The notes under the pieces: model-generated
Databases searched by the model: none
Told to the model about the DNA's origin: nothing
What the model saw: only the letters and a program-made list of their open reading frames with translations
NCBI RefSeq assembly: GCF_017357405.1
Contig: NZ_CP071597.1
Span: forward strand, 3,038,001-3,102,000
Direction: 5' to 3'
Length of the DNA: 64,000 bases
Source of the DNA: Halomontanus rarus
GTDB taxonomy: Archaea; Halobacteriota; Halobacteria; Halobacteriales; Natrialbaceae
In this document: positions 52,476 through 60,367 of the stretch, one piece after another
How positions within the stretch are numbered: the first letter of the stretch is position 1
Layout of the letters: each line of letters begins with the position of its first letter
Translations under genes and position numbers: made by a program

Positions 52476-52986
52476 CGTCTCGCACCTCCTCATCATCAGG
52501 CAGCATTCGGTGCCGCGGCCGCCGCCTCGAATCATCTTCCATATCCTGCTCCTGCTGCAGCCGCATCGACTTCGCTTTCTGCGTTAAACTCCGCGACTGC
52601 TCCGACTTCTGTTTCTCCTTCGCTCGCTTCAACCGTTTCTCAGCACTGCGGCCTTTCTTCTCCGCCCACCGAGCATCGCCATGCCGATCATAGCGCATCA
52701 CAAGCTTTCGCTCCGGTACGCCCGGCGTCGTCCCGACATCATCACACGTCTCAATCTCGAACGCACTATCCGGAATCGGCTCCGGCGTCTTGCACACCGG
52801 AGGCTGCCCTGCAAACAGTTTCAGATAGGTCGGGAACGACCTGTTTGGATCCGTATCTGGCACATACTTGATGTAGTACAAGTCTTCTTCCGAATCGTAG
52901 CCACTGGCCTTCTCCTTTCCAGCATAGGAGCCTTCAATCCCCCAAATACTGTCGTCGATCGGAATTGCAACTTTCTCTTCACTCAT
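52465..52986 (-). CDS. Hypothetical protein with basic coiled-coil C-terminus, 173 aa
   Basis: 173 residues, MSEEKVAIPIDDSIWGIEGS. The first 115 residues are strand-rich (YYIKYVPDTDPNRSFPTYLK, PERKLVMRYDRHGD); the rest is Lys/Arg/Gln-rich helix (EKRLKRAKEKQKSEQSRSLT) with a basic RRRPRHR patch. It overlaps the surface-protein gene by 4 bp and the next gene by 11 bp. No family recognised. Confidence 0.55.
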   Translation of the reverse strand: MSEEKVAIPIDDSIWGIEGSYAGKEKASGYDSEEDLYYIKYVPDTDPNRSFPTYLKLFAGQPPVCKTPEPIPDSAFEIETCDDVGTTPGVPERKLVMRYDRHGDARWAEKKGRSAEKRLKRAKEKQKSEQSRSLTQKAKSMRLQQEQDMEDDSRRRPRHRMLPDDEEVRDDEY

Positions 52987-54818
52987 CGGTCAAACACCTC
53001 AGACTTCGGCAAGCGCGCCCGGACAAACATCCGGCCATGCAACTGCTGCTTCCGCCACAATACTAACATGAATACAACCGCGGTCAACCCGCCTAACCCC
53101 CCGACATACTTCCAAAACACTGCTTTGCGGTGTAGCTCATCGTTCTCCTCGATAATTCGGTCAACTTCCCCCATCGCGAGACTGGTACACCCACTCCAGT
53201 CTCCGTTTCCGCGGCAGTTCTCAGCTGGCAGCCGACCGATATAATACGCATATTCACGAGAACCTTCAGTCCCGATATCGCCAAACTGGTCTTCAAACTC
53301 TTGTACTACGTTCCCATATCCAATGACGCCACGGAACTCCTTGATCACCATCTCCCGGGGCTTTGGATAATCTGCACTGTTGATCTGCCCCGAAAACACG
53401 ATATTAGAGACATTGACGTGCTGCTCCGGCACATCAATCGTTAAACGGCCATCATACCGGTAAATGTCTGAAATCGATTCTTTCGACCGGGAATCAATCA
53501 CCAGCCTGTAGTCACCCGGCTTTGAAAACGAAAGCTCTGTCCCTGGCTCATCGAAATACTCCGGAGACGACTCACTCGGTGCCAACACACCGACCTGCAC
53601 CGAGGTATTTCCAGCATATTCAAACCGATCCAACTGCAGTGTGAATGGCGATTCAACCCGGTTATCAAGAATCAGTTCAGTAGTCTGCTCCTGGTGCCGA
53701 ATCGAAGAAAACACGAAGTTCTCGTTCTCAACTTGGACCGCGTCCAACCCTTCCACCGTAAACGGCGCCATCCGTGTCACGGAATTCCCTGCAGTATCCG
53801 TCACCGTGATGTTCGCATAGTACTGAGTCATGTCCGCCGTCTCCGCGAATTCGGCAGTCCACCGATCCGTATTCTGCACGTGCGTGAACTCCACCGCTTC
53901 TACAGATCGGTTTTCAATTGATGTCGTATTCCCGTCAGTGACTGTCACTTCCTTCGTTATATTGGCGACAACGTTATCTACAGCAAGATTATCTGTGACC
54001 AACGCCTCCCACTCCGGAACAGTAGTCGCCATCACCGTTTCCGGCACATCCAACTGCTTGACCGTTGGCACAATCTCATCCTGAAATACTGCCGTCAAAT
54101 TCACGGTCTTTGTCTCATTCTCACTGGCGAGTTCCAGCTGACCGGAATAGTTTCCAAATGGAACATCCTCACGCACCTGGTAGGAGAGACGCCCCGTATG
54201 CGGCGTATTCGGATGGACCGAAAACGATGGTTCAATATTCAGATATTCACCGAGGTCGCCGGTGACGTTCGTTGTAATCGTCTGATCCGCATTCCCGTGC
54301 TGTTCCACCAAGAACTCACTGAAGACGCCGCTGGACCCGACACTAATATTCCGGGATACATTCTGTGGTGTCACCGTCCAGTTCCGGACTTCACGAACCG
54401 TATAATCGAATGAGAGATCGATGCTTTCTGCCGGCAGAATTACGTAAAACGTGTTCGAGCGATCACCTGGATCTGCATCAGACGGCGGCTGGATCACGAG
54501 ATCTCCGGTTATCGTCGTCGTATACTGTGTCTGATTTCCGTCAACGGTTGAAGACACAGTCCGCGTCGTGTTCACCAGCCATGCCGGGAACGGAAAATTA
54601 TGCGTCGTATCCTCAATCACAGTCTCGTTCCCGTCTGCAGTGATCTCGACCGTTGCCAAGGTCTGATTCGTTCCCGGGTCTACGATGGTCTGCGACCGGT
54701 TCATATCTACGTCGGCCGCTGTAACAACGGTACAGAGAAAACAGAACAATCCCGCTACGACCAGGTACTTACCGCGAACTATCGCTACCACCTCGCTCGT
54801 CCAGTGACTCACAGCCAC
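52983..54818 (-). CDS. Large surface protein: signal, Asn-glycosylation-rich ectodomain, C-terminal membrane anchor
   Basis: 611 residues from a GTG; GTGs at codons 3 and 10 are alternatives. A hydrophobic signal (GKYLVVAGLFCFLCTVVTAA) is followed by a beta-rich ectodomain with many N-x-S/T sequons (NRSQT, NQTLA, NETVI, NTTRTV, NVSRNI, NYSGQ). The anchor helix lies near 575-595 (GGLGGLTAVVFMLVLW), with a short basic tail. It looks like Ig-fold repeats of an S-layer-like or adhesin protein. It heads the block containing the ATPase, so contact with recipient cells is a reasonable inference. Confidence 0.65.
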   Translation of the reverse strand: MAVSHWTSEVVAIVRGKYLVVAGLFCFLCTVVTAADVDMNRSQTIVDPGTNQTLATVEITADGNETVIEDTTHNFPFPAWLVNTTRTVSSTVDGNQTQYTTTITGDLVIQPPSDADPGDRSNTFYVILPAESIDLSFDYTVREVRNWTVTPQNVSRNISVGSSGVFSEFLVEQHGNADQTITTNVTGDLGEYLNIEPSFSVHPNTPHTGRLSYQVREDVPFGNYSGQLELASENETKTVNLTAVFQDEIVPTVKQLDVPETVMATTVPEWEALVTDNLAVDNVVANITKEVTVTDGNTTSIENRSVEAVEFTHVQNTDRWTAEFAETADMTQYYANITVTDTAGNSVTRMAPFTVEGLDAVQVENENFVFSSIRHQEQTTELILDNRVESPFTLQLDRFEYAGNTSVQVGVLAPSESSPEYFDEPGTELSFSKPGDYRLVIDSRSKESISDIYRYDGRLTIDVPEQHVNVSNIVFSGQINSADYPKPREMVIKEFRGVIGYGNVVQEFEDQFGDIGTEGSREYAYYIGRLPAENCRGNGDWSGCTSLAMGEVDRIIEENDELHRKAVFWKYVGGLGGLTAVVFMLVLWRKQQLHGRMFVRARLPKSEVFDR

Positions 54819-55011
54819 CGGCTCCAGTAAGACGCCGGACCGCCACGACCGAGAGCCACGTCACCGCGATCAACCCGGCACCGACCACGAGCCCGAAATC
54901 ACCCAGCTCACTGCTCAACAAATACAGCAGGAGACCGGCAACCACCAGTGCGAGAGAAAGAAACCCGAGATCCTCAACCTTCCGTCGCCGTCGCTGTGAA
55001 AATCCTCTCAT
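54769..55011 (-). CDS. Small membrane protein, 80 aa
   Basis: 80 residues from MRGFSQRRRRKVEDLGFLSL. A basic start is followed by two helices (GFLSLALVVAGLLLYLLSSE, LVVGAGLIAVTWLSVVAVRR) and a short charged tail. It overlaps the 42-aa gene by ATGA and the surface-protein start by 50 bp. Probably a subunit of the membrane complex. Confidence 0.55.
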   Translation of the reverse strand: MRGFSQRRRRKVEDLGFLSLALVVAGLLLYLLSSELGDFGLVVGAGLIAVTWLSVVAVRRLTGAGGCESLDERGGSDSSR

Positions 55012-55139
55012 CACTCATCCACCTCTATCCCACACAGATCTGTAAACATCTCATGCCAGTCCTCGTAGTCCTCCCGCGCTTTGAAAATCCGTAACTCACG
55101 GTGTTCCTCACTCGTACACTCGAACCGAATCACAGGCAT
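55011..55139 (-). CDS. Ribbon-helix-helix-like 42-aa protein
   Basis: 42 residues, MPVIRFECTSEEHRELRIFK, followed by AREDYEDWHEMFTDLCGIEV. A short strand then two helices follows the pattern of tiny archaeal virus/plasmid RHH repressors. Its stop overlaps the next start (ATGA), showing real translation phasing. Likely regulator of the operon; family match is by pattern only. Confidence 0.55.
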   Translation of the reverse strand: MPVIRFECTSEEHRELRIFKAREDYEDWHEMFTDLCGIEVDE

Positions 55140-55184
55140 GTTACAAACCTAACAAACACTGGGAAGAACCCGTTTAAAAAAGTA

Positions 55185-55856
55185 TCATCCCGATACCGCA
55201 CCGCTCGCATTCACCGATCCATTCACCGACTCATTCACACCGACCTGCGACCCCGCCCACACATCAACCAGCTCCATCAACTCCGCCTGCAACGACACCA
55301 CATAATCCACGCCCAACCCATGCAGCACCGAATACAGCACCACCAGCGTCAGATACAGTAGCCCCATCAACAAGTAATGATCATCAGACGGCGAGGTCCG
55401 CGATAACAAGATAATCACCCGCTCCCACAACCGGTAATAGATTACTGCCGTCCCTACCGCCGACAGCACCAAGAACACGGCCAACACCTCCGGAATCAGT
55501 ACGAACTCGGCGACAACCTCAACGACGCCCTGCAGCCACCCAGGTAACTCCTCGACCGCCTCAACCGTTGACTCGAAAAACGGACGCGTCAACGCCTCAT
55601 CCACCGTAACACCGCCGTTCAACAATTCGAGTGCTGTCCCCAACTTGTATGCCGACGCCCCGACCCCTTCAGCGGCAGCTACAACAGCATCAATCACCCG
55701 CGCACCGCTCACATGCCGCACCGCCAACCAGAGATTCGCGAACACATCCGGGAACACGCCCACCGCAACGACGTAGAAGATGAAGCGGCGAGACCAAAAG
55801 AATCCGACAGCGTACTTCAAGACGCTCGACTGCCACACCCGTGCCAAGACCGCCAC
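55185..55856 (-). CDS. Polytopic membrane protein, 223 aa
   Basis: 223 residues from a GTG (VAVLARVWQSSVLKYAVGFF), 5 bp after the zinc-protein stop; longer frames overlap that gene. Three to four long helices (RRFIFYVVAVGVFPDVFANL, VLAVFLVLSAVGTAVIYYRL, YLLMGLLYLTLVVLYSVLHG) alternate with amphipathic stretches. The C-terminus is Ser/Asn/Gly-rich with sequons (NESVNGSVNAS). Positioned like a VirB6-type channel subunit, but no family motif is recognised. Confidence 0.55.
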   Translation of the reverse strand: MAVLARVWQSSVLKYAVGFFWSRRFIFYVVAVGVFPDVFANLWLAVRHVSGARVIDAVVAAAEGVGASAYKLGTALELLNGGVTVDEALTRPFFESTVEAVEELPGWLQGVVEVVAEFVLIPEVLAVFLVLSAVGTAVIYYRLWERVIILLSRTSPSDDHYLLMGLLYLTLVVLYSVLHGLGVDYVVSLQAELMELVDVWAGSQVGVNESVNGSVNASGAVSG

Positions 55857-55861
55857 CGGTG

Positions 55862-56008
55862 CTACACCTCGAGACAATCCGGGCACAGCGCCGGCACCGA
55901 CACCCGCGGTGTCTCCATCAGCGCAGTATACGCGGCAGCAGAGAGAAATGCCACTGCAAACCGCCCGCACCGATCACACGGCTGCTCTCCGACACAAACT
56001 GCGTTCAT
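55862..56008 (-). CDS. Zinc-ribbon-like 48-aa protein
   Basis: 48 residues, MNAVCVGEQPCDRCGRFAVA. Two Cys pairs (C11-C14 and C42-C45 in CPDC) fit a zinc ribbon around a hydrophobic turn (FLSAAAYTAL). It sits 5 bp before the membrane-protein start and 93 bp after the GINS-like gene. Likely a small DNA- or protein-binding factor. Confidence 0.55.
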   Translation of the reverse strand: MNAVCVGEQPCDRCGRFAVAFLSAAAYTALMETPRVSVPALCPDCLEV

Positions 56009-56100
56009 CACTCACCGTCACCTCACACCATTCTACACCCTACTGGTAAGTTCTCGTTTAAATATTGTTCAGAGTCAAACTTCACGACTGCTCCTTGCTC

Positions 56101-56262
56101 TCATGATTTCGATCTTATTCGCCGCGCGTAGCCGCGATCAGCTAAAATATCTGCCTCTGCTTCAGGCAGTCGGACAATATCACCCTTCTCAAACGGGCCA
56201 TATACACGAAGATCAGTTCCGGTGAACCGGTTATCATACTTTTCAGTAATCCGAACCATCAT
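56101..56262 (-). CDS. GINS-B-domain-like 53-aa protein
   Basis: 53 residues, MMVRITEKYDNRFTGTDLRV (a start one codon later is possible). Strand, YGPFEKGDIVRLPEAEADIL loop, then RGYARRI. The YGPFxxGDxxxLPxxxAxxL pattern parallels the B domain of archaeal GINS, as at the C-terminus of the HNH protein in this element. It lies just downstream of the inverted repeat next to the helicase gene, so a replication role is likely. Match is by eye. Confidence 0.55.
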   Translation of the reverse strand: MMVRITEKYDNRFTGTDLRVYGPFEKGDIVRLPEAEADILADRGYARRIRSKS

Positions 56263-56308
56263 TTTGCCAACTGCTTCTCGGTTATTATGGTTCAAGAATA
56301 TCACCCCC

Positions 56309-56405
56309 GGACAGGGGGGACAGGGGTTTGACGAAATCTATGCGTGCGCTCGCGCACACACGCGGGTTGTCTTTCGGATTGGTCCAAACCCTGTCCCCCC
56401 TGTCC
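56309..56405. repeat. 22/21-bp inverted repeat with G-tracts and inner hairpin, candidate replication origin
   Basis: The left arm GGACAGGGGGGACAGGGGTTTG (first 20 bases shown as GGACAGGGGGGACAGGGGTT; 56309-56330) pairs with the right arm 56385-56405, CAAACCCTGTCCCCCCTGTCC, with one bulged G. Each arm is itself a direct repeat of GGACAGGGG. The 54-bp loop contains an inner palindrome GTGCG-CTCG-CGCAC (56344-56357). It lies between the 3' end of the D5/SF3 helicase gene and the GINS-like gene. Such rep-adjacent inverted repeats often serve as origins; a terminator or packaging site is also possible. Confidence 0.65.
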
Positions 56406-56437
56406 ACCCTCTAATAGTCTGAGCGGTTGGCAAAATC

Positions 56438-58333
56438 TCACAGTGTCGTCACCTCACCAGAAACTGGCTCAAAGTATTCTCCTTCATCAATACCCTTTTC
56501 AATAATCGCGAGAGCCCTGTCCTCTTCCGTCTCCTCATCTGATATGATCCCTTCTTCCTTCAGTCCAGCCAATATATCCTCATACATCATCGAATCCTGG
56601 CTGCAATTCGCCTGCATGAACTCATGCACTTGTTCCTTGAGATCTGGCTCGCCATCGGCGATAATAATGCTTTGATTCGAATCGTCCTTGTATAGATTGA
56701 GTAGATACTCGGGCACCTCATCAGGATCAAGTACGATTTTGATTCCGCTGTAGACCCCGACCTTATCGCTGTTATTGTCGATAAGATGGTCTGGTTCCCG
56801 TCGCGTTCGTGTTGGTCCAGCGTTTAAATCAGAGTCTTTGATCGCCTCAGTAATCTTCTTCAGCGAGGGCTTTGCAGCACCTCGTCGTTTCGCATAGGCT
56901 GAAATCATCAGCTGAAGATCGTCCTTTCGAACGTAGTCAAACGACCATTGCGACCAGTCCGGATTTTCACTATGCTGTTTCGCTCGTTCGTCATCACTCC
57001 GTGTCCGACCTTGCTGAACGAATCGTTCGAAAAAACTGATGATTGGCGTACTGTGTTCTCTCCATTTTTTCTGTATCTCTTCGGCCGTGTACTCGTGGCT
57101 GAAGGAATTATTATCTAAAACTGTATGTAGTTTCTCAATGCATTTCGCCAGCAGCCCCTCCATCTCTTCTTGTGTAGTTAGTTCATCAATCAATTCTTGT
57201 CGTGGCATCGCCTGTTTCTGATACGGGTCATTAGGATTGGGGTTATTCCGAAACCGGAATGGGAAATCAACGATCAACCACCGACGGAAGAATCCATGGC
57301 TTTTGTCAGGTGTGGGTGGAATCTGGTTCGCAGCGAAAATTGGGAATGCAAAGGGGGTGAAATCATAATGGTCGCCGAATTTGATTTCTGCTCCAATATC
57401 GGTTCCACCAGTTAACTTCTTGAACATGTCTGTACTTTGGAGTTTGGCTGGTGGGAGGTCGTCATCAATCATCGCTAGTTTTCCGTATAGTGTGTGCGCA
57501 TCGAAACCACTCTGGAGATCCTGTAGACTTTTATTGACGATATTGTCTCGTCCAAGAAACGTCTTGAGTACGTCTAATAGTACTGTTTTCCCGTTTTGTC
57601 CGCTCCCTGCGAGCATCGCTGCTTTGTTTAACGGATTTGAGGGGAGAAGTGCGTATGCAATAATCTCATACAACTTTTCTTTATCCTGATCTGATTCTGT
57701 GACTTCTGTCAGGAATCGGTCGATTTTGGGACAGGATGCACCTGAGTCGTAGGGGTAGTTGATTTTGAACGTGAAATGGTAGTCAGGATTATGATCGACT
57801 AGTTCTCCCTGATCAAGGTCGTAAACGCCGTTCTGAAGATTGATTTTCCGTTTGGGCGGTCGGAATTCTTGGCGTTTGATGTAGTTTCCAGTTTTAATGT
57901 ATTCGACGACATTTGAGACACGTGATTTCATAAACTCTTGCCCAAGCCGCACATTTGCTTCCTCTTCGACAACTTTGCGTCCTTGGGGTTGCCACCACCC
58001 GTTTTTGTAGACGAGCATCTGACTGTTGTCACGAAGGGTGACAAAATCGTAGTCCTCTAGTATCTCGCGGCCAAGAAGTTCAGCACGGAACTTATTATTA
58101 TGGTTGGTGTAGTTTCTGTAATTATACGCACCTTGGTGTTCTAAGTGGGCTCGTTCCGCAGCTTTGTACGACCGAATTATTTGCTCAAGCCGCTCGTTGT
58201 TCCCCTCAAAGCTGCTAATTGCTTCCTGTAGCTCTTCTTTGTTGCCGAGTTTCAGATGCTTAAAGACATCTTCTGCACCGAGTTCTTTGAATTTCGACTC
58301 CATTGCTTCATCGAGATCCTCAATCGTGTTCAC
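56438..58333 (-). CDS. D5/P4-type SF3 replicative helicase (primase-helicase)
   Basis: 631 residues from a GTG that overlaps the CoiA-like gene's stop (GTGA). The SF3 core carries Walker A GSGQNGKT at 243-250, Walker B LAMIDDD at 286-292 and sensor FAANQIP at 333-339, followed by RRWLIVDFP. The N-terminal half has D5-N-like sequence (INLQNGVYDLDQGEL). No classical primase motif is seen. Family members unwind plasmid and viral DNA at the origin, often with an N-terminal primase. AT-rich codon usage contrasts with the chromosome. The inverted repeat sits directly downstream. Confidence 0.85.
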   Translation of the reverse strand: MNTIEDLDEAMESKFKELGAEDVFKHLKLGNKEELQEAISSFEGNNERLEQIIRSYKAAERAHLEHQGAYNYRNYTNHNNKFRAELLGREILEDYDFVTLRDNSQMLVYKNGWWQPQGRKVVEEEANVRLGQEFMKSRVSNVVEYIKTGNYIKRQEFRPPKRKINLQNGVYDLDQGELVDHNPDYHFTFKINYPYDSGASCPKIDRFLTEVTESDQDKEKLYEIIAYALLPSNPLNKAAMLAGSGQNGKTVLLDVLKTFLGRDNIVNKSLQDLQSGFDAHTLYGKLAMIDDDLPPAKLQSTDMFKKLTGGTDIGAEIKFGDHYDFTPFAFPIFAANQIPPTPDKSHGFFRRWLIVDFPFRFRNNPNPNDPYQKQAMPRQELIDELTTQEEMEGLLAKCIEKLHTVLDNNSFSHEYTAEEIQKKWREHSTPIISFFERFVQQGRTRSDDERAKQHSENPDWSQWSFDYVRKDDLQLMISAYAKRRGAAKPSLKKITEAIKDSDLNAGPTRTRREPDHLIDNNSDKVGVYSGIKIVLDPDEVPEYLLNLYKDDSNQSIIIADGEPDLKEQVHEFMQANCSQDSMMYEDILAGLKEEGIISDEETEEDRALAIIEKGIDEGEYFEPVSGEVTTL

Positions 58334-59124
58334 TGGGGACCACCTGCCCACCAACATTTATCGAAAAATCGTGCTATCTTCCTCCCCTTCGAATATGTAA
58401 CAGTAAGACTCCCGCACGGGATACTCCCGTAGCTTTTCTCACCAATAGTCCTGTATTTCTTTTTGTAGCTGGCCCATTGGTTGTCAACAGCTCGTATTGC
58501 AGGTTGAAGACGAATAGGACGATACCGAATGCACGGTCCTTGATTGGGACTCTCTTTCAAAGAGAATGTGTAACTGCGGCCGAAATAATGGCGTTGCACC
58601 CATTTGACAGCGTCTTTAAATGCGGTTCCAGAGACTTTCTTTGTTGACTTCTTTGGAAAGTAGGTCTCCTCGTCAAGAATCCATAGAACGGCATAACCGC
58701 GTTTGTTATAGAAATCGGTCCTTCGTTCGAACTCCTCTACTGATTGCAGACTACATTGAATTTCGACGACAATTTTTCCGTGATTGTATGTATCAAGAAG
58801 GATGTCGGCTACTCGCAGGTTGTCAGGGTCTTTCTCAACAATGTGTTCTAGGTCAGCATTAGCACAGGCATTATCTTCTCGAAGAGACCGATAGAAAAAT
58901 TGTTTGGCAGAGGCATGACGTTCACTTTCAGAGACTCCTGGGTGGGAGGCTGCAGATTGATGTCGAAAATGAGCAGTTCTGCCTGTATAGCTCTGTGAAA
59001 CGAAATTCAGTTGCTCATTGCATATTGGGCAGTTCCAGGTTCGGCTTCGTGCAGAATCTGGAGATAGATTAGGAGCAATTTGCTTTTTTCCCTGTTGATT
59101 AAGCGCCGTTAACAGTCCAGACAC
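58330..59124 (-). CDS. CoiA-like PD-(D/E)XK nuclease
   Basis: 264 residues from a GTG (VSGLLTALNQQGKKQ). A zinc finger WNCPICNEQLNF plus the HFRHQSAASH region opens the protein (30-60). The nuclease core is RVADILLDTYNHGKIVVEIQ, with the D...E-x-Q pattern of the CoiA family, then FERRTDFYNKRGYAVLWILD. The tail has aromatic/Lys-rich strands. CoiA proteins act in competence; in mobile elements they probably process DNA. It overlaps the zinc protein upstream (26 bp) and the helicase start. Confidence 0.75.
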   Translation of the reverse strand: MSGLLTALNQQGKKQIAPNLSPDSARSRTWNCPICNEQLNFVSQSYTGRTAHFRHQSAASHPGVSESERHASAKQFFYRSLREDNACANADLEHIVEKDPDNLRVADILLDTYNHGKIVVEIQCSLQSVEEFERRTDFYNKRGYAVLWILDEETYFPKKSTKKVSGTAFKDAVKWVQRHYFGRSYTFSLKESPNQGPCIRYRPIRLQPAIRAVDNQWASYKKKYRTIGEKSYGSIPCGSLTVTYSKGRKIARFFDKCWWAGGPQ

Positions 59125-59254
59125 CTTTGAGCAGTGTGATGCGATGGCCGCATCGTGTACAGATGTTTCCGCGGAGCGGGTGGTAGCTGTAGCCCGCGTT
59201 TGGATGACTGGGACATCCCCAATGTTTGAGTTTTCCCCTCCCCCGTGAAGTCAT
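59099..59254 (-). CDS. Small zinc-finger protein, 51 aa
   Basis: 51 residues, MTSRGRGKLKHWGCPSHPNA. C14 and H17 with C32/C35 (NICTRCGHRI) can form a single zinc site. Basic N-terminus. It overlaps the AbrB-like gene's stop by ATGA and the nuclease start by 26 bp, so it is probably translated as part of the chain. Likely a small DNA-binding protein. Confidence 0.55.
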   Translation of the reverse strand: MTSRGRGKLKHWGCPSHPNAGYSYHPLRGNICTRCGHRITLLKGVWTVNGA

Positions 59255-59469
59255 AGCTCCTCACCGTATTCATCAGCTGGAGGTTGGTCATCAGCCCAGA
59301 TCATGACCGCTAAGCCGTGTTTGGTTTCTACTTTTGCGATGGTGCAGTCAGCACCAACAGTAAGGTTCGTGTCCTCGGCGATATCCTCGGGCAATGGCCC
59401 GTAAGAGACGCCGTTGTTTCCAACGATTTGCTTCGCTACCTTGTGTAAGACTCGTACAATCTTAACCAC
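59251..59469 (-). CDS. AbrB/SpoVT-like DNA-binding protein, 72 aa
   Basis: 72 residues from a GTG (VVKIVRVLHKVAKQIVGNNG). The pattern KQIVGNNGVSYGPLPEDIAE, then GADCTIAKVETKHGLAVMIW, matches a swapped-hairpin AbrB fold: a strand, a P-x-D turn, a helix and two closing strands. It is weaker than a firm family match; the shared YGP also makes a GINS-like reading possible. Probable transcription regulator at the start of the helicase operon. Confidence 0.45.
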   Translation of the reverse strand: MVKIVRVLHKVAKQIVGNNGVSYGPLPEDIAEDTNLTVGADCTIAKVETKHGLAVMIWADDQPPADEYGEEL

Positions 59470-59623
59470 CTACTCAGTAACTTTTCATGAATTGTTTATA
59501 TAACTTCATGGTGTCACTTAAACGTGAAAAATCCAGTTGAAATTCTCTACAGAAACCGGTCGCAATATCAAAATCAGAAACGTGTGTTCAGTACACACTC
59601 ACAGTCGCGCCTGAAAACGAGAA

Positions 59624-60271
59624 TCAATTCCGTTCCCCGGCGAGCATCGTCCAGTCCTCGTTCGCCTTCTTGAGTAGCGTTCCGTCACCGATTCGGACCT
59701 CAACGTCACAGCCGAATCGGCTCTGGCAGAAGTTGGATGCCAGTTTGCTGTATCCGTTCTTGATCCGAACCGTATCACCCGGCTCGAGATCGTTCGTCAA
59801 CTGAGTCGCATCGTCCCAAAGGGTGAGCACTGCTTTCCCAGTTGAGTCCGTCAGAATCACGTTGCAGACCTTGCCTTCGGTTCCGTCGTCGCGGGTGAAC
59901 TCGTTGACCGCTGTGATCTGTTTCACGGTGCCGGTGATGTCGACGCTGTTCATCTCCGGCTGCAGGTTCTCGATGTCCAGCGAGTAGCTGCGTTGCTGCG
60001 TGTTGAACACGGCTGCAAGATCGATGTCGTACTGTTGGCCCAGCAGGTAGTAGGCCGCGACGTCGGTCAGGAACCCGATCTCGTTCTGTAGTGCGTCTTT
60101 CTCGGCTGCGAGTTCGTCCGCGGTTTTGTCGGTACTCTCGACGAGATGGGACTGGAGCTTATCCGGCGACGGTTCCATTGTCGCTGATTCAGACGGTTCC
60201 TCTGTATCTGAATTTTCGCTGTTGACAGCGTCTTTGGTCTCGTCTGCTGGTCGTTTTTGTGCCAGTCCCAT
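59624..60271 (-). CDS. RPA-like single-strand-binding (OB-fold) protein
   Basis: 215 residues. After an acidic N-terminal linker (to about 60) and a helical segment, the OB fold runs from about 108: SVDITGTVKQITAVNEFTRD, VCNVILTDSTGKAVLTLWDD, ATQLTNDLEPGDTVRIKNGY. This matches archaeal RPA41/SSB pattern strands. It would coat single-stranded DNA during replication or transfer. Divergent from the 60366 gene across a pair of inverted repeats. Confidence 0.75.
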   Translation of the reverse strand: MGLAQKRPADETKDAVNSENSDTEEPSESATMEPSPDKLQSHLVESTDKTADELAAEKDALQNEIGFLTDVAAYYLLGQQYDIDLAAVFNTQQRSYSLDIENLQPEMNSVDITGTVKQITAVNEFTRDDGTEGKVCNVILTDSTGKAVLTLWDDATQLTNDLEPGDTVRIKNGYSKLASNFCQSRFGCDVEVRIGDGTLLKKANEDWTMLAGERN

Positions 60272-60326
60272 ACTCCCTCTTTAGTTTCAACCATCTATAA
60301 AAGTCATTGTTCCTAAATATTGTTAC

Positions 60327-60367
60327 AACAGGCTTGTAGCCTGTTACGATTATAGGTGACAACCTAT
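60327..60367. promoter_or_regulatory. Two adjacent inverted repeats in the divergent promoter
   Basis: AACAGGCT-tgt-AGCCTGTT (60327-60345) is a perfect 8-bp-arm palindrome. A second one, ATAGGT-gaca-ACCTAT (60352-60367), ends on the ATG of the plus-strand gene (60366). Together they cover the promoter of both genes and are strong operator candidates for an autoregulator such as the RHH or AbrB-like protein. An origin function is an alternative. Confidence 0.6.
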
